A DNA stretch of 33,292 nt from Kamptonema sp. UHCC 0994 (GTDB lineage Bacteria; Cyanobacteriota; Cyanobacteriia; Cyanobacteriales; Microcoleaceae), in NCBI RefSeq assembly GCF_029167235.1, contig NZ_JARFTR010000100.1, positions 1 through 33,292 on the forward strand, in the 5' to 3' direction. The translations under genes and the position numbers were made by a program. Positions 1 to 8,900 of this stretch are shown here, piece after piece. Positions within the stretch are counted from its first letter, which is position 1. Every line of letters begins with the position of its first letter. The notes below the pieces were generated by a model. That model had not been told where the DNA came from and searched no databases. It saw only the letters and a program-made list of their open reading frames with translations.

Positions 1-37
1 CGGTATCTTAACCGCCTAGAAGGCGGCGTTACGGAGT
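1..37. repeat. Partial palindromic repeat, GTAACGCC family
   Basis: The first bases contain ACCGCC, CTAGAA, then GGCGGCGTTACG, the right half of a palindromic repeat. The other window edge (33248-33292) carries a larger relative and 30547-30596 a third. All share GTAACG(C/T)C outer ends. The left half lies outside the window. Confidence 0.5.
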
Positions 38-100
38 AATATTGAACAAGTGATAGATATCATCACCACAGATTAACAAGCAGGAAAAATAACACTAAAA

Positions 101-673
101 ATGAGCAACATTAAAATCGTAAATCGCCCAGCGCTCGGAGGCTTAAGTCTACTTACTCTAATTCTCCTATTAATTGGCTGCAAACAAACTGTAGACACAA
201 ACAACTATCCCGTAAAGCGAGTCAGTGACGGCGATACTATTACCGTAATAGATGCCCAAAATAAAAATATAACAGTACGCTTTGCCTGCTTAGACGCACC
301 AGAAATTCCTCATTCCCAAAAAGAAAAACAGAGTACAAAAGCTATCGATAAAAATCAATTTATGTGGGGATTAAAAGCACAGCAAAGAATGGAACAGCTA
401 ATCAAAAAGGGAGGCGATCGCGTTGTTTTAACTGTAACCGATACTGACCGCTACGGGCGCAAAGTAAGCGAAGTTCGATTACCTGACGGCACTTTTACTC
501 AGGAAGTTTTACTACGCGAAGGACTAGCAATGGTTTACCGTCCCTATCTGAAAAACTGTCCTAGTGCAGATATTGTTCAAAAAGCCGAAGCCGAAGCTAA
601 GAAAAGCCGACGCGGCCTTTGGGGAGATACCAAGTTTGTACCCGCCTGGGAGTTTCGGCGCAACAGCAAATGA
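101..673 (+). CDS. Thermonuclease-like (SNase fold) lipoprotein
   Basis: A 190-aa staphylococcal-nuclease-like protein, predicted to hydrolyse DNA or RNA with Ca2+ at the cell surface or in the periplasm. The N-terminus has a hydrophobic stretch ending in the lipobox LLIGC, with the lipidated Cys at residue 27, so it should be a membrane-anchored lipoprotein. The SNase motifs appear in order: VSDGDTITV (about 41-49), VRFACLDAPEI (about 58-68), DRYGRKVSEVRLPDG (about 116-130) and LREGLAMVYRPY (about 138-149). The Arg, Asp and Glu residues expected for metal and phosphate binding lie in the middle two motifs. The only good start is the ATG before the signal sequence. It stands alone, 100 bp before the next gene. 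Family assignment is firm; the physiological substrate is unknown. Confidence 0.85.
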   Translation: MSNIKIVNRPALGGLSLLTLILLLIGCKQTVDTNNYPVKRVSDGDTITVIDAQNKNITVRFACLDAPEIPHSQKEKQSTKAIDKNQFMWGLKAQQRMEQLIKKGGDRVVLTVTDTDRYGRKVSEVRLPDGTFTQEVLLREGLAMVYRPYLKNCPSADIVQKAEAEAKKSRRGLWGDTKFVPAWEFRRNSK

Positions 674-773
674 TTAAAATACTAGATGTGAAAAAAAGTT
701 TCTCTCAACAGAGCAATAGCAGTCAAAAGATGTGGTACGCTCCTGGTAACTCGATGCAATTAAAGGAACATCA

Positions 774-1295
774 ATGAAAATCAAACATCTAGTTCTTTCA
801 GGAATAGCTATTCTACTCGGTGCAGCGGTCGTAGGAACTGCTGTTGCTCAACAACTAACTAATGAGCAAAAGACCGTCGTATGCCGGCTAAAAAATGAGG
901 TTGCTCAGCAGAAAGGAAAGGGCAATAAGCTCGTGTTTTTACCGCTTTTAGGAAAGGTTCGCAAGCAAGTTGAAACGCCTTTCAGAGCAACGCTCTATCC
1001 TAATATTGAGTATATTTTTGTAGCCGCTTGCGATGAAAATTGCAAGGATTTAAACCTGGCTCTCAAGGATCTAAGCGGCGAGGTAGTCGCTACCAGTGAA
1101 AATGTGGATAGTCTCCCGGTTATCACTTTTACTCCCCCATCAGAAAGCGAATATCAAATTGGGGCAAAACCGGGGGAATGCACTACTGCTAAAGGTTGTA
1201 ACTTTGGGATGGGAATTTTTGCTCCTAGAAGTGCTAATGTACCTAATGCTTCTAAGCTTCCTGATGAATTGGCACAATTTCAAATGTGTCAATAA
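774..1295 (+). CDS. Small exported protein of unknown function
   Basis: A 173-aa protein with a clear signal peptide: basic MKIKH, a hydrophobic run, then an AVAQQ cleavage site near residue 25. The rest is soluble and predicted to be beta-rich. It has about six cysteines (CR, AACDENCKDL, GECTTAKGCNFG, final MCQ), suggesting disulphides in the periplasm. The segment FRATLYPNIEYIFVAACDENCKDLNLALKD resembles the start of beta-sandwich pre-peptidase-like domains (an inference from local pattern only). AAGGAACATCA precedes the ATG and supports this start. A C-rich/G-rich hairpin follows. I do not recognise a named family. Confidence 0.7.
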   Translation: MKIKHLVLSGIAILLGAAVVGTAVAQQLTNEQKTVVCRLKNEVAQQKGKGNKLVFLPLLGKVRKQVETPFRATLYPNIEYIFVAACDENCKDLNLALKDLSGEVVATSENVDSLPVITFTPPSESEYQIGAKPGECTTAKGCNFGMGIFAPRSANVPNASKLPDELAQFQMCQ

Positions 1296-1311
1296 AGCCA
1301 GGGATTACTAG

Positions 1312-1331
1312 CCCCCCTTTACTTAGGGGGG
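1312..1331 (+). terminator. GC hairpin after the exported protein gene
   Basis: CCCCCCT (1312-1318) pairs with AGGGGGG (1325-1331) around a 6-nt loop. No T-run follows on the plus strand, so it may be a dispersed palindrome rather than a true intrinsic terminator. Confidence 0.4.
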
Positions 1332-1409
1332 TGAAAAAAGTAGTCGATAAATAAATCATTTTTCCTTCTTCCTTCTTCATTTTTGCTTCTACTTAGTTGG
1401 AAAATAATA

Positions 1410-3197
1410 ATGATCGATCGTTCTGAAATTATAAATAATCCCCAGATTAATCCTAGAGAGCTGCTGGAACTATATCGGAATCAAGAGTATGACCAGCTAT
1501 CAGAAATATTCCTGCAAGTTCTGGAACATTTTCAGAATAAAACTTATTATAGTTTAGATATTAGTTTGCGATATTTTATTAATGTTTTTGTCAAAAACTT
1601 TTTGTATTTATTTACTCAACCTGAATATATTCTCAGCGATCGCCATGTAAATTTATTTATTAAACATAATCTCACGATTTCTAACTTAGTGGCAATTTCT
1701 AGCTTTAAAACAACAGATGCGTACCTACAAATTTTAAACGATCAACCCCGAAATTTTGCTAAATTACTAAGCTTATATTCAGCTCGAAATACTATCAAAT
1801 TTGATAAAAAAGCGCTTTTTAATGCTAATCCTCAATTAGCTTGTCTTTGGTATTCTTGCTTTTGTGAGAGTTACCGCTCTGCGGTTATTAACAAGGAAGC
1901 TTACCAAAATCTTAGGGAACACATCACATATATAGATGACAAACTAAGTGATTTTTATAACATAGATGATATTTACTTTGGAGCCAGTTATATAGATGGC
2001 AATCGCGACCGTGAAATCAAAAATAGAATCAACCAATCTATTAAAAATAGCCCTTTCGCTACCACTGCACAAATTAACAATAATCCCAAACCTAAAAAAA
2101 TAGCTGTAATCACTTCTCTCTGGTTTTCTCAGCATTCAGTTTATCGCATTCTCTCTGAGTTTATTGAGTCTTTAAAGGATGAGTATGAATTAACTTTAGT
2201 CCATCTGGGCGAGATTAGAAATAATATTGATATTGGATTCTTCAAAGAAATTAGATATGTCTATGCTAAAGACGGTTACTTAAATATAGATGCTATCAAA
2301 GAAAACGATTTTGCCGCAGTTTTCTATCCCGATATCGGTATGACTGTAGAAAGTATTTTTTTATCTAATTTAAGAATAGCTCCAATTCAGATTTGTGGTC
2401 TCGGTCATTCTGTTAGCACCTTCGGATCGGAAATAGATTATTATATCAGCGGAGCCGATGTAGAAATTCCCGAAGGTGCAGAAGCAAACTATTCAGAAAG
2501 ATTGGTGCTATTACCAGGATTTGGAGCTATTCATAATAGACCTAATTATCAAATTAAAAACATTAAGAAAACTCGCTCAGAATTGATAATCAATAGTCCT
2601 TGGTACGCCCAAAAAGTCAATTACAAGTTAGTGTGTTATTTAAAAGAAATAGCAGCACAGTCTCAAAAAAAGATTGTTTTTAGATTTTTTTCTGGGGGTG
2701 CATTGACCAGAAAAAATGATTTTCTCCCCTTCGCTACAGATTTACAATCCATCTTGGGTAAAGATTGTGTCGAACTGATTCCAGCTAAACCCTATGATGA
2801 ATATATGTCCATGATGGAAGAGGGAGATATTTGTATTGAAGCCTGTCATTTTGGCGGCTGCAATACTGTTGCTGATAGCTTGTACTTGAGACAACCTACT
2901 GTCACCTTTGAGGGAGACAAATGGTACAGCCGCATTGGTTCTCAAATGCTGCGAACAGTTGGTTTATCAGAGTTAATCGCTCAAACTTCAGAAGAGTACA
3001 TTTATTTGATATTAAAGCTAATACATGACGACGACTATCGTTTTAAAATACAGGAGAAACTAAATCAAGCAGACTTAAACAGTACAATTTTCAGCGCAGA
3101 AAGCAAGATTTATTTCAAAAAAGCTATTGATTTTTTAACGGATAACTCTGCACAACTAAAAGATGAAAACTCAAACAAGCCACTCCGCATTCACTAA
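1410..3197 (+). CDS. GT41-family glycosyltransferase (HMW1C/OGT-like)
   Basis: A 595-aa protein resembling the HMW1C/O-GlcNAc-transferase group (GT41), cytoplasmic enzymes that move sugars from nucleotide-sugars to proteins. The N-terminal half (about 1-220) is helical without recognisable TPR consensus. Then comes a GT-B pair: KKIAVITSLWFSQHSVYR (start of the first Rossmann half) and IQICGLGHSVSTFGSEIDYYISG, matching the GHP-type motif of GT41. Late in the chain GDICIEACHFGGCNTVADSLYLRQPTVT and WYSRIGSQMLRTVGL match the nucleotide-sugar site and the R-x-G-x-x-x-L element. I chose ATG 1410 over the in-frame TTG at 1383. The gene is AT-rich and has no visible operon partner, so the acceptor protein is unknown. 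N- versus O-glycosylation cannot be decided from sequence. Confidence 0.72.
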   Translation: MIDRSEIINNPQINPRELLELYRNQEYDQLSEIFLQVLEHFQNKTYYSLDISLRYFINVFVKNFLYLFTQPEYILSDRHVNLFIKHNLTISNLVAISSFKTTDAYLQILNDQPRNFAKLLSLYSARNTIKFDKKALFNANPQLACLWYSCFCESYRSAVINKEAYQNLREHITYIDDKLSDFYNIDDIYFGASYIDGNRDREIKNRINQSIKNSPFATTAQINNNPKPKKIAVITSLWFSQHSVYRILSEFIESLKDEYELTLVHLGEIRNNIDIGFFKEIRYVYAKDGYLNIDAIKENDFAAVFYPDIGMTVESIFLSNLRIAPIQICGLGHSVSTFGSEIDYYISGADVEIPEGAEANYSERLVLLPGFGAIHNRPNYQIKNIKKTRSELIINSPWYAQKVNYKLVCYLKEIAAQSQKKIVFRFFSGGALTRKNDFLPFATDLQSILGKDCVELIPAKPYDEYMSMMEEGDICIEACHFGGCNTVADSLYLRQPTVTFEGDKWYSRIGSQMLRTVGLSELIAQTSEEYIYLILKLIHDDDYRFKIQEKLNQADLNSTIFSAESKIYFKKAIDFLTDNSAQLKDENSNKPLRIH

Positions 3198-3506
3198 CCA
3201 GCTATGCAGGAAAAATTAGAACTATTAGGAAAAATATTAAGTTAAAGATGGTAGAATTGCAAGCAGTCAAGCAGAGCAGGAACTGGAACTTTGCAAAGAC
3301 CCCATAGCTGTGCACAGTAGGGGTTTAATTATAGATTATCTTTACCGTTACGCTGTCATCATTTACAATATACATAGCAACCGCTTTTGTAGTTTAAGAC
3401 ACTCGCTCATTGCTGAAGCTCCCTTATTCTATTCCCTTCTTCCCTGAGCATTGTAGCCCCTAGCCCCTAGCTCCTAGCTCCTAGTTCTATATTGCCTTTC
3501 TGGTTG
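3198..3506. other. Intergenic region with a heptamer repeat
   Basis: No convincing gene is present. At 3454-3484 a 7-bp unit is repeated four to five times as TAGCCCC, TAGCCCC, TAGCTCC, TAGCTCC, TAG. This is one of several heptamer families in the window. The short frame MQEKLELLGKILS at about 3204 has no support. Confidence 0.5.
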
Positions 3507-5231
3507 ATGAGTACCGTGCCGATGCCTTTAACCTCAAACTCGCAAAACCCACTCCAAAACCCTGCTCAAAATGGGTTAAACAGTCTGTTCAACCGCTTAG
3601 GTATCAGACAAAAAATTAGCTGCGGGTATGCCCTAGTCATTGGTATTGCCATTATCGGTACTTTGACGGGAAGGGGTATTGAAGGATATTACGAAGAGCA
3701 AGTTAGGGAACAATTAGCGACTGACAGAGAAAAAGCAGAAATCTTAACCAGTCTCAATAGTACCATCTGGGAGGTAAGGCTGTATCAAAAACAGCTACCT
3801 AGCTTGCTGGCAAAGCCTCCACTTTTCGCGCAGGAAAGCTCTCACTTCCTGTCTCGCGTTGCTGAGATGGCCCAACTGCTCGAACAAGTCCAGTCTTTAC
3901 CAGATCCTTCAGATCCAAAGATTCAAAAAGATTACAAGCAATTTAAGGATTTGACAGATACTTATCTACAGACAATTAAAGTTTATTCTCAGCAGGTAGA
4001 AAGTCTATTACCAAAGATAAAATCATCTAATTTGAAGCCAAAAGAATTGCAAATGGCTCAACAGAATTTGAATGATTTGACTAACAGCGAAGTTGCTTTA
4101 AAACTGGATGACTTCTCGCAGCAATCAGCTAAACTTGCGAAGAGCTTTCGCGCCAAGGCAGATTGGGCATTGAAATCTTATGAGAACGCAGAGACGCTGG
4201 GAACGATAATTCTAATTAGTAGTCTAGCGCTATCTGCTGCGATCGCGGCGATGTTAGCCGCCTATACTAGCAAAGCAATTGCTCGCCCCTTAGAAGCTAC
4301 GACAAAAATAGCTCAGCAGGTGAGTGAAGAATCAAATTTTGAGTTGCAAGTACCCATCACTACTTCTGATGAAGTCGGACAGTTAGCGACTTCTCTCAAC
4401 GAATTAATTCTGCGCGTAGGGGAGTACACAGAAGAATTGCAAGAAGCCAAAATTGCTGCCGAAGCAGCTAACCGCTCTAAAAGTGCATTTTTGGCTAATA
4501 TGAGTCACGAACTTCGCACGCCGTTAAATGCGATCATTAACTACAGTGAAATGCTGCAAGAAGATGCTCAAGATGCTGGTTATGAAGATTTTCTACCCGA
4601 TTTAGAAAGAATTCAAACTGCGGGCAAACATTTACTTGATATGATTAGTGATATTCTTGATATTTCTAAGATAGAAGCAGGTCATGTCACCCTTTATTTA
4701 GAAAATTTTGATATTGCTAGCATGATTGAAGAAGTTGTGAGTACGGCCCAACCGCTAGTAGAGAAAAAAGGCAATATTTTGGCAATGCAAATTAACGGTG
4801 ATGTTGGTAGTATGTATGCTGACCAGCCGAAAGTGCGGCAAATACTCCTTAATTTGCTCAGTAACGCGGCTAAATTCACAGAGAAAGGTGTGATTACTAT
4901 TAGCATTGAAAGAGTTAAAAATGATAAATTTAAGAGTAAAAATAAGAAATATAAACAGGATTATGCTCAAGGTTTAAACTCTAACCCTCAAGTCTTAATT
5001 TTTCGCGTGAGCGATACTGGGATTGGGATGACTGAGGAACAATTACAACATATTTTTAAACCTTTCACTCAAGCAGACGCATCGACTACGCGCAAGTACG
5101 GCGGGACTGGTTTGGGACTGACAATTAGTCAGCGTTTGTGCCAAATTTTAGGCGGTGAGATCGCAGTGGAAAGTGAGGTAGAACGCGGTTCGACTTTTAC
5201 CGTTCGGCTCCCGGAACGGGTGAGTATGTGA
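3507..5231 (+). CDS. Membrane sensor histidine kinase (HAMP, HisKA, HATPase)
   Basis: A 574-aa two-component sensor kinase. One membrane segment lies near residues 35-55 ([15 protein letters not shown]) and a second near 231-253 ([20 protein letters not shown]). Between them is a helical periplasmic sensor rich in Gln and Leu. A HAMP linker follows (about 255-310), then HisKA with [14 protein letters not shown] and the phospho-accepting His at about 334. The HATPase domain has the N-box [11 protein letters not shown] (about 450), DTGIG (about 502) and GGTGLGL (about 532). There is no receiver domain and no neighbouring response regulator, so the partner is elsewhere. ATG 3507 is preferred over TTG 3492. 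The signal sensed is unknown. Confidence 0.9.
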   Translation: MSTVPMPLTSNSQNPLQNPAQNGLNSLFNRLGIRQKISCGYALVIGIAIIGTLTGRGIEGYYEEQVREQLATDREKAEILTSLNSTIWEVRLYQKQLPSLLAKPPLFAQESSHFLSRVAEMAQLLEQVQSLPDPSDPKIQKDYKQFKDLTDTYLQTIKVYSQQVESLLPKIKSSNLKPKELQMAQQNLNDLTNSEVALKLDDFSQQSAKLAKSFRAKADWALKSYENAETLGTIILISSLALSAAIAAMLAAYTSKAIARPLEATTKIAQQVSEESNFELQVPITTSDEVGQLATSLNELILRVGEYTEELQEAKIAAEAANRSKSAFLANMSHELRTPLNAIINYSEMLQEDAQDAGYEDFLPDLERIQTAGKHLLDMISDILDISKIEAGHVTLYLENFDIASMIEEVVSTAQPLVEKKGNILAMQINGDVGSMYADQPKVRQILLNLLSNAAKFTEKGVITISIERVKNDKFKSKNKKYKQDYAQGLNSNPQVLIFRVSDTGIGMTEEQLQHIFKPFTQADASTTRKYGGTGLGLTISQRLCQILGGEIAVESEVERGSTFTVRLPERVSM

Positions 5232-5273
5232 GAAAAAATATCCAGTCTCTTGAAATCGCGGCTACACAAACAA

Positions 5274-5291
5274 AGTCCGCCTACGCGGACT
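5274..5291. repeat. Short palindromic repeat AGTCCGC/GCGGACT
   Basis: AGTCCGC (5274-5280), CTAC loop, GCGGACT (5285-5291). It sits in GCGGCTACACAAACAAAG sequence of the kind commonly dispersed in cyanobacterial genomes. It lies at the broken 3' end of the relE-like remnant. Confidence 0.5.
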
Positions 5292-5319
5292 AAAATAAAA
5301 GTATTAATCTCATAAACCC

Positions 5320-5413
5320 TCTGTAATCCTAACATTTTCTTAACCTCTACTAATGGCAAAGATTCTAAATCTTTGCTCGCTTTCGGCTTAAACTTAACTT
5401 GGTAATTCATCAA
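5320..5413 (-). pseudogene. relE-like toxin remnant (N-terminus only)
   Basis: The minus strand from 5413 reads MMNYQVKFKPKASKDLESLPL, a good match to the start of RelE/ParE-type toxins, where a YxVxFxPxAxKDLExLP pattern is typical. After about 22 residues the reading decays, and the continuation runs into the AGTCCGC repeat and then antisense to the kinase gene. The catalytic C-terminal strands of a RelE fold are missing. No antitoxin could be read upstream (5414-5560, minus). I infer a dead toxin gene broken by repeat insertion and deletion. Confidence 0.45.
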
Positions 5414-5630
5414 ACAGTAATTAGCAGCTTTAACGCCGATTGCAACTTTTAGGCGCGACAGTTTACCTTGGGTCTGAGAGGAATTGCGACCAAGGACGGA
5501 AATACCTATCTAAAGATAGGGAATACCGATCCGATCGCCTGCGCTTAACTCCTTACAATGACAATTGTACTGGCAATCAATCACTTGCCTCTACATTATA
5601 GAGCGCGTTCACTTTAGAAAATTAAAATTT

Positions 5631-8243
5631 ATGCAGCCGAATAACCCAAACCAATTTACAGAAAAAGCCTGGGAAGCGATCGCGCGTACCCCAGAGATCG
5701 TTAAGCAAAGCCAACAACAGCAGCTTGAAAGCGAACATTTAATGAAAGCTTTGCTGGAACAAGACGGATTAGCTAACAGCCTCTTCACTAAAGCTGGTAT
5801 TAACGTGCGCCAGCTACAAGATCGTACTGAAGAATTCATTAACCGCCAGCCTAAAATATCGGGAACTGGTGCTTCTGTCTATCTTGGTCGCAGCTTAGAC
5901 ACCTTACTAGACCATGCTGAATCTCATCGAAAAGAGTACAAAGATGAATTCATTTCGATTGAGCATTTGGTGCTAGCTTATACTCAAGATGACCGCTTTG
6001 GCAAAGGTTTATTTCAAGAATTTAAACTAGATGAAGCCAAGCTAAAAAAAATAATTGCCCAAGTTCGGGGGAACCAAAAAGTGAGCGATCAAAATCCAGA
6101 AGTTAAATATGAATCACTGGAAAAGTATGGCAGAGACTTAACTGAATTTGCGCGGGAAGGGAAACTCGATCCGGTGATTGGCAGAGATGATGAGATTCGT
6201 CGCACGATTCAGATTTTGAGCCGCCGCACGAAAAATAATCCCGTTTTGATTGGCGAACCAGGCGTAGGTAAAACTGCGATCGCAGAAGGCTTGGCTCAGC
6301 GAATTATAGCCGGAGATGTGCCTCAATCTCTGAAAGATCGGCGATTAATTGCCTTAGATATGGGAGCTTTAATTGCTGGTGCAAAATTCAGAGGAGAATT
6401 TGAAGAACGCCTAAAAGCTGTACTCAAAGAAGTCACCGACTCAAAGGGTTTAATCATTCTATTTATTGATGAAATTCATACCGTTGTCGGTGCGGGTGCG
6501 ACGCAAGGCGCGATGGATGCTGGTAACTTGCTTAAACCCATGTTAGCGAGGGGTGAATTGCGCTGTATCGGTGCAACTACGCTTGATGAATACCGCAAGT
6601 ATATTGAAAAAGATGCTGCTTTAGAACGCCGTTTTCAACAAGTCTATATTGACCAACCTACAGTAGAAGATACTATCTCGATTCTGCGGGGTTTGAAGGA
6701 GCGTTATGAAGTACATCATGGGGTTAAAATTTCTGACAGTGCTTTAGTTGCGGCGGCGACTTTATCTACTCGATATATTAGCGATCGTTTTCTGCCAGAT
6801 AAAGCTATTGATTTAGTGGATGAAGCCGCCGCTAAATTGAAAATGGAGATTACTTCTAAGCCGGAAGAACTAGATGAAATCGACCGTAAAATTTTGCAGT
6901 TAGAAATGGAGAGGCTATCGCTGCAAAAAGAAAGTGCTCCCGCTTCTATCGAACGTTTAGAAAGGTTAGAAAAAGACCTGTCTAATCTCAAAGAACAACA
7001 AGGTGCGCTGAATGGACAATGGCAAGCTGAAAAAGGTGTGATTGGCAATATTCAGAAGATCAAAGAACAGATTGATAAGGTTAATATTGAAATTCTGCAA
7101 GCAGAACGAGAATATGACCTTAACCGTGCTGCTGAGTTGAAATATGGCACTTTAACTGAGTTGCAAAAGCAATTAGAAGAGGCGGAAACTAAACTGACAG
7201 CGACTCAAACTACAGGTCAAACTTTGCTGCGGGAAGAAGTCACGGAATCTGATATTGCGGAGATTATTTCTAAGTGGACGGGAATTCCGATTAGTAAGTT
7301 AGTAGAGTCGGAAATGCAGAAGCTTTTGCACTTGGAAGATGAACTGCACAAACGGGTAATTGGACAAGATGAAGCGGTGACTGCTGTTGCAGATGCAATT
7401 CAGCGATCGCGTGCCGGTTTGGCCGATCCAAATCGTCCTGTAGCTAGTTTTATTTTCCTCGGCCCGACGGGTGTTGGTAAGACAGAATTAGCAAAAGCTT
7501 TAGCCGCTTATCTGTTCGATACCGAAGACGCAATGGTGCGAATTGATATGTCTGAGTACATGGAGAAACACGCGGTTTCTCGGTTGATTGGTGCGCCTCC
7601 GGGCTATGTTGGCTATGATGAAGGTGGACAATTAACTGAGGCAATTCGCCGCCGTCCTTATGCGGTGATCCTATTCGATGAAATCGAAAAAGCTCACCCG
7701 GATGTGTTTAATATCATGTTGCAAATTCTGGATGATGGCAGGGTTACTGACGCGCAAGGTCACACGGTAGATTTTAAGAATTCTGTGATTATTATGACAT
7801 CAAATGTCGGCTCTCAATACATTTTAGATGTGGCCGGAGATGATGAAGAAATGCGTAGTCGGGTGATGGAGGCGATGCGCGGTACTTTCCGCCCAGAATT
7901 TCTCAACCGGATTGATGAGACGATCATTTTTCAGGGATTGAGTAAGCAGGAATTGCGGCAGATTGTGAAGTTGCAAATTGGTCGTTTAGACAAGCGGTTA
8001 GCCGATCGCAAGATGTCGATCAAATTGTCTGATTCTGCTCTTGATTTCTTGGCAGAAGTGGGGTACGATCCTGTTTATGGTGCGCGTCCTTTAAAACGAG
8101 CAATTCAGCGCGAGTTGGAAACGCAAATTGCTAAGAGCATTTTGCGCGGAGATTTCAGCAATGGTGATACGATTTTTGTCGATATTGAGAATGAAAGGTT
8201 AGCCTTTAAGCGGTTGGCTGTCGAGTTGTTGGCAACTAAGTAA
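5631..8243 (+). CDS. clpB: ClpB disaggregase (Hsp100 AAA+ chaperone)
   Basis: An 870-aa hexameric AAA+ unfoldase that, with DnaK/DnaJ/GrpE, extracts proteins from aggregates in the cytosol. Domains in order: Clp-N repeats (1-145, FTEKAWEAI and SEHLMKALL); first AAA+ (Walker A GEPGVGKT near 205, Walker [16 protein letters not shown]); a coiled-coil M-domain (about 400-525, [24 protein letters not shown]); second AAA+ ([14 protein letters not shown] near 600, [16 protein letters not shown]); and a ClpB small domain with [15 protein letters not shown]. Length is standard. I chose ATG 5631 because it opens [17 protein letters not shown], the usual start, and not the upstream in-frame TTG at 5565. 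A long 400-bp leader precedes it; heat-shock control is expected of the family but not shown. Confidence 0.97.
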   Translation: MQPNNPNQFTEKAWEAIARTPEIVKQSQQQQLESEHLMKALLEQDGLANSLFTKAGINVRQLQDRTEEFINRQPKISGTGASVYLGRSLDTLLDHAESHRKEYKDEFISIEHLVLAYTQDDRFGKGLFQEFKLDEAKLKKIIAQVRGNQKVSDQNPEVKYESLEKYGRDLTEFAREGKLDPVIGRDDEIRRTIQILSRRTKNNPVLIGEPGVGKTAIAEGLAQRIIAGDVPQSLKDRRLIALDMGALIAGAKFRGEFEERLKAVLKEVTDSKGLIILFIDEIHTVVGAGATQGAMDAGNLLKPMLARGELRCIGATTLDEYRKYIEKDAALERRFQQVYIDQPTVEDTISILRGLKERYEVHHGVKISDSALVAAATLSTRYISDRFLPDKAIDLVDEAAAKLKMEITSKPEELDEIDRKILQLEMERLSLQKESAPASIERLERLEKDLSNLKEQQGALNGQWQAEKGVIGNIQKIKEQIDKVNIEILQAEREYDLNRAAELKYGTLTELQKQLEEAETKLTATQTTGQTLLREEVTESDIAEIISKWTGIPISKLVESEMQKLLHLEDELHKRVIGQDEAVTAVADAIQRSRAGLADPNRPVASFIFLGPTGVGKTELAKALAAYLFDTEDAMVRIDMSEYMEKHAVSRLIGAPPGYVGYDEGGQLTEAIRRRPYAVILFDEIEKAHPDVFNIMLQILDDGRVTDAQGHTVDFKNSVIIMTSNVGSQYILDVAGDDEEMRSRVMEAMRGTFRPEFLNRIDETIIFQGLSKQELRQIVKLQIGRLDKRLADRKMSIKLSDSALDFLAEVGYDPVYGARPLKRAIQRELETQIAKSILRGDFSNGDTIFVDIENERLAFKRLAVELLATK

Positions 8244-8250
8244 TTTGATG

Positions 8251-8281
8251 GCGATCGCTCTTTTTTCGGGAGGGCGATCGC
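8251..8281 (+). terminator. Hairpin from two HIP1 sites after clpB
   Basis: GCGATCGC at 8251-8258 can pair with GCGATCGC at 8274-8281, with an intervening CTCTTTTTTCGGGAGG in which TC and GA extend the stem. Only a weak T-run follows. Each HIP1 octamer is itself palindromic, so a terminator role is tentative. Confidence 0.4.
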
Positions 8282-8522
8282 TTTCTGATACTAAAAATGG
8301 GTCAAATATTGAGTTATAGAAGCTGAGTCTGCTTCGGGTCTGCTGACAAGTCGTGTAGGCGAAGCCAGCGGTAGGCATCGTACCCAGTCAGCAGTGATGA
8401 CGCTCAAATGTAAACTTATATATACAAACGCCGCAGCGTCGGTTTGAAAGTGAACCGTGCAATCCTAAAATGAAAAACAAATAGCTTTATCCGTTTATTC
8501 GTTACATAAGGAAAAAAAGCTC

Positions 8523-8897
8523 ATGGTTCAACGTGGTTCTCAAGTTCGCATTCTCCGCAAAGAGTCCTACTGGTTTCAGGAATTAGGCACCGTTGCCTCC
8601 ATAGACCAAAGTGGCATTAAATACCCCGTTATCGTTCGCTTTAATAGCGTTAATTATGCCGGTGTCAATACCAACAACTTCGCGACAGCCGAAGTAGTCG
8701 AAGTTGCAGGGCCCAAGGCTAAAGGAAAATCGACAGCAGCTTCCGGCGGCAAGCAAACCACCATCGAAGCAGGTACTCGCAAGACAGGGAGTGGTGGCGC
8801 ACCCCAGCAGCCAAAAACTACAGATAAAAGCGCTCCAGGAGCCGAAGTTCCAGGTAGTGTCGAAGGCGCACCCAACCAAGGAACTGAACAGCGTTAA
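8523..8897 (+). CDS. psaE: Photosystem I subunit IV (PsaE) with long C-terminal tail
   Basis: PsaE sits on the stromal side of photosystem I, helps dock ferredoxin or flavodoxin, and supports cyclic electron flow. Residues 1-60 are a near-canonical SH3-like Psa[46 protein letters not shown]. The usual protein ends near residue 70. Here about 64 more residues follow, rich in Gly, Ala, Lys, Thr, Pro and Gln (from [12 protein letters not shown] to [10 protein letters not shown]), with no predicted fold. A TAAGGAAAAAAAG ribosome site precedes the ATG. The fpg gene starts 3 bp after the stop, so both are probably on one transcript. The tail could be a flexible extension or a replaced end. Confidence 0.95.
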   Translation: MVQRGSQVRILRKESYWFQELGTVASIDQSGIKYPVIVRFNSVNYAGVNTNNFATAEVVEVAGPKAKGKSTAASGGKQTTIEAGTRKTGSGGAPQQPKTTDKSAPGAEVPGSVEGAPNQGTEQR

Positions 8898-8900
8898 GTT

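Noticed and set aside
8583-8879. Long minus-strand frames opposite psaE
   Set aside because: Antisense of the well-conserved PsaE and its low-complexity tail; composition (Cys/Trp/Gly bias) is that of a shadow frame.
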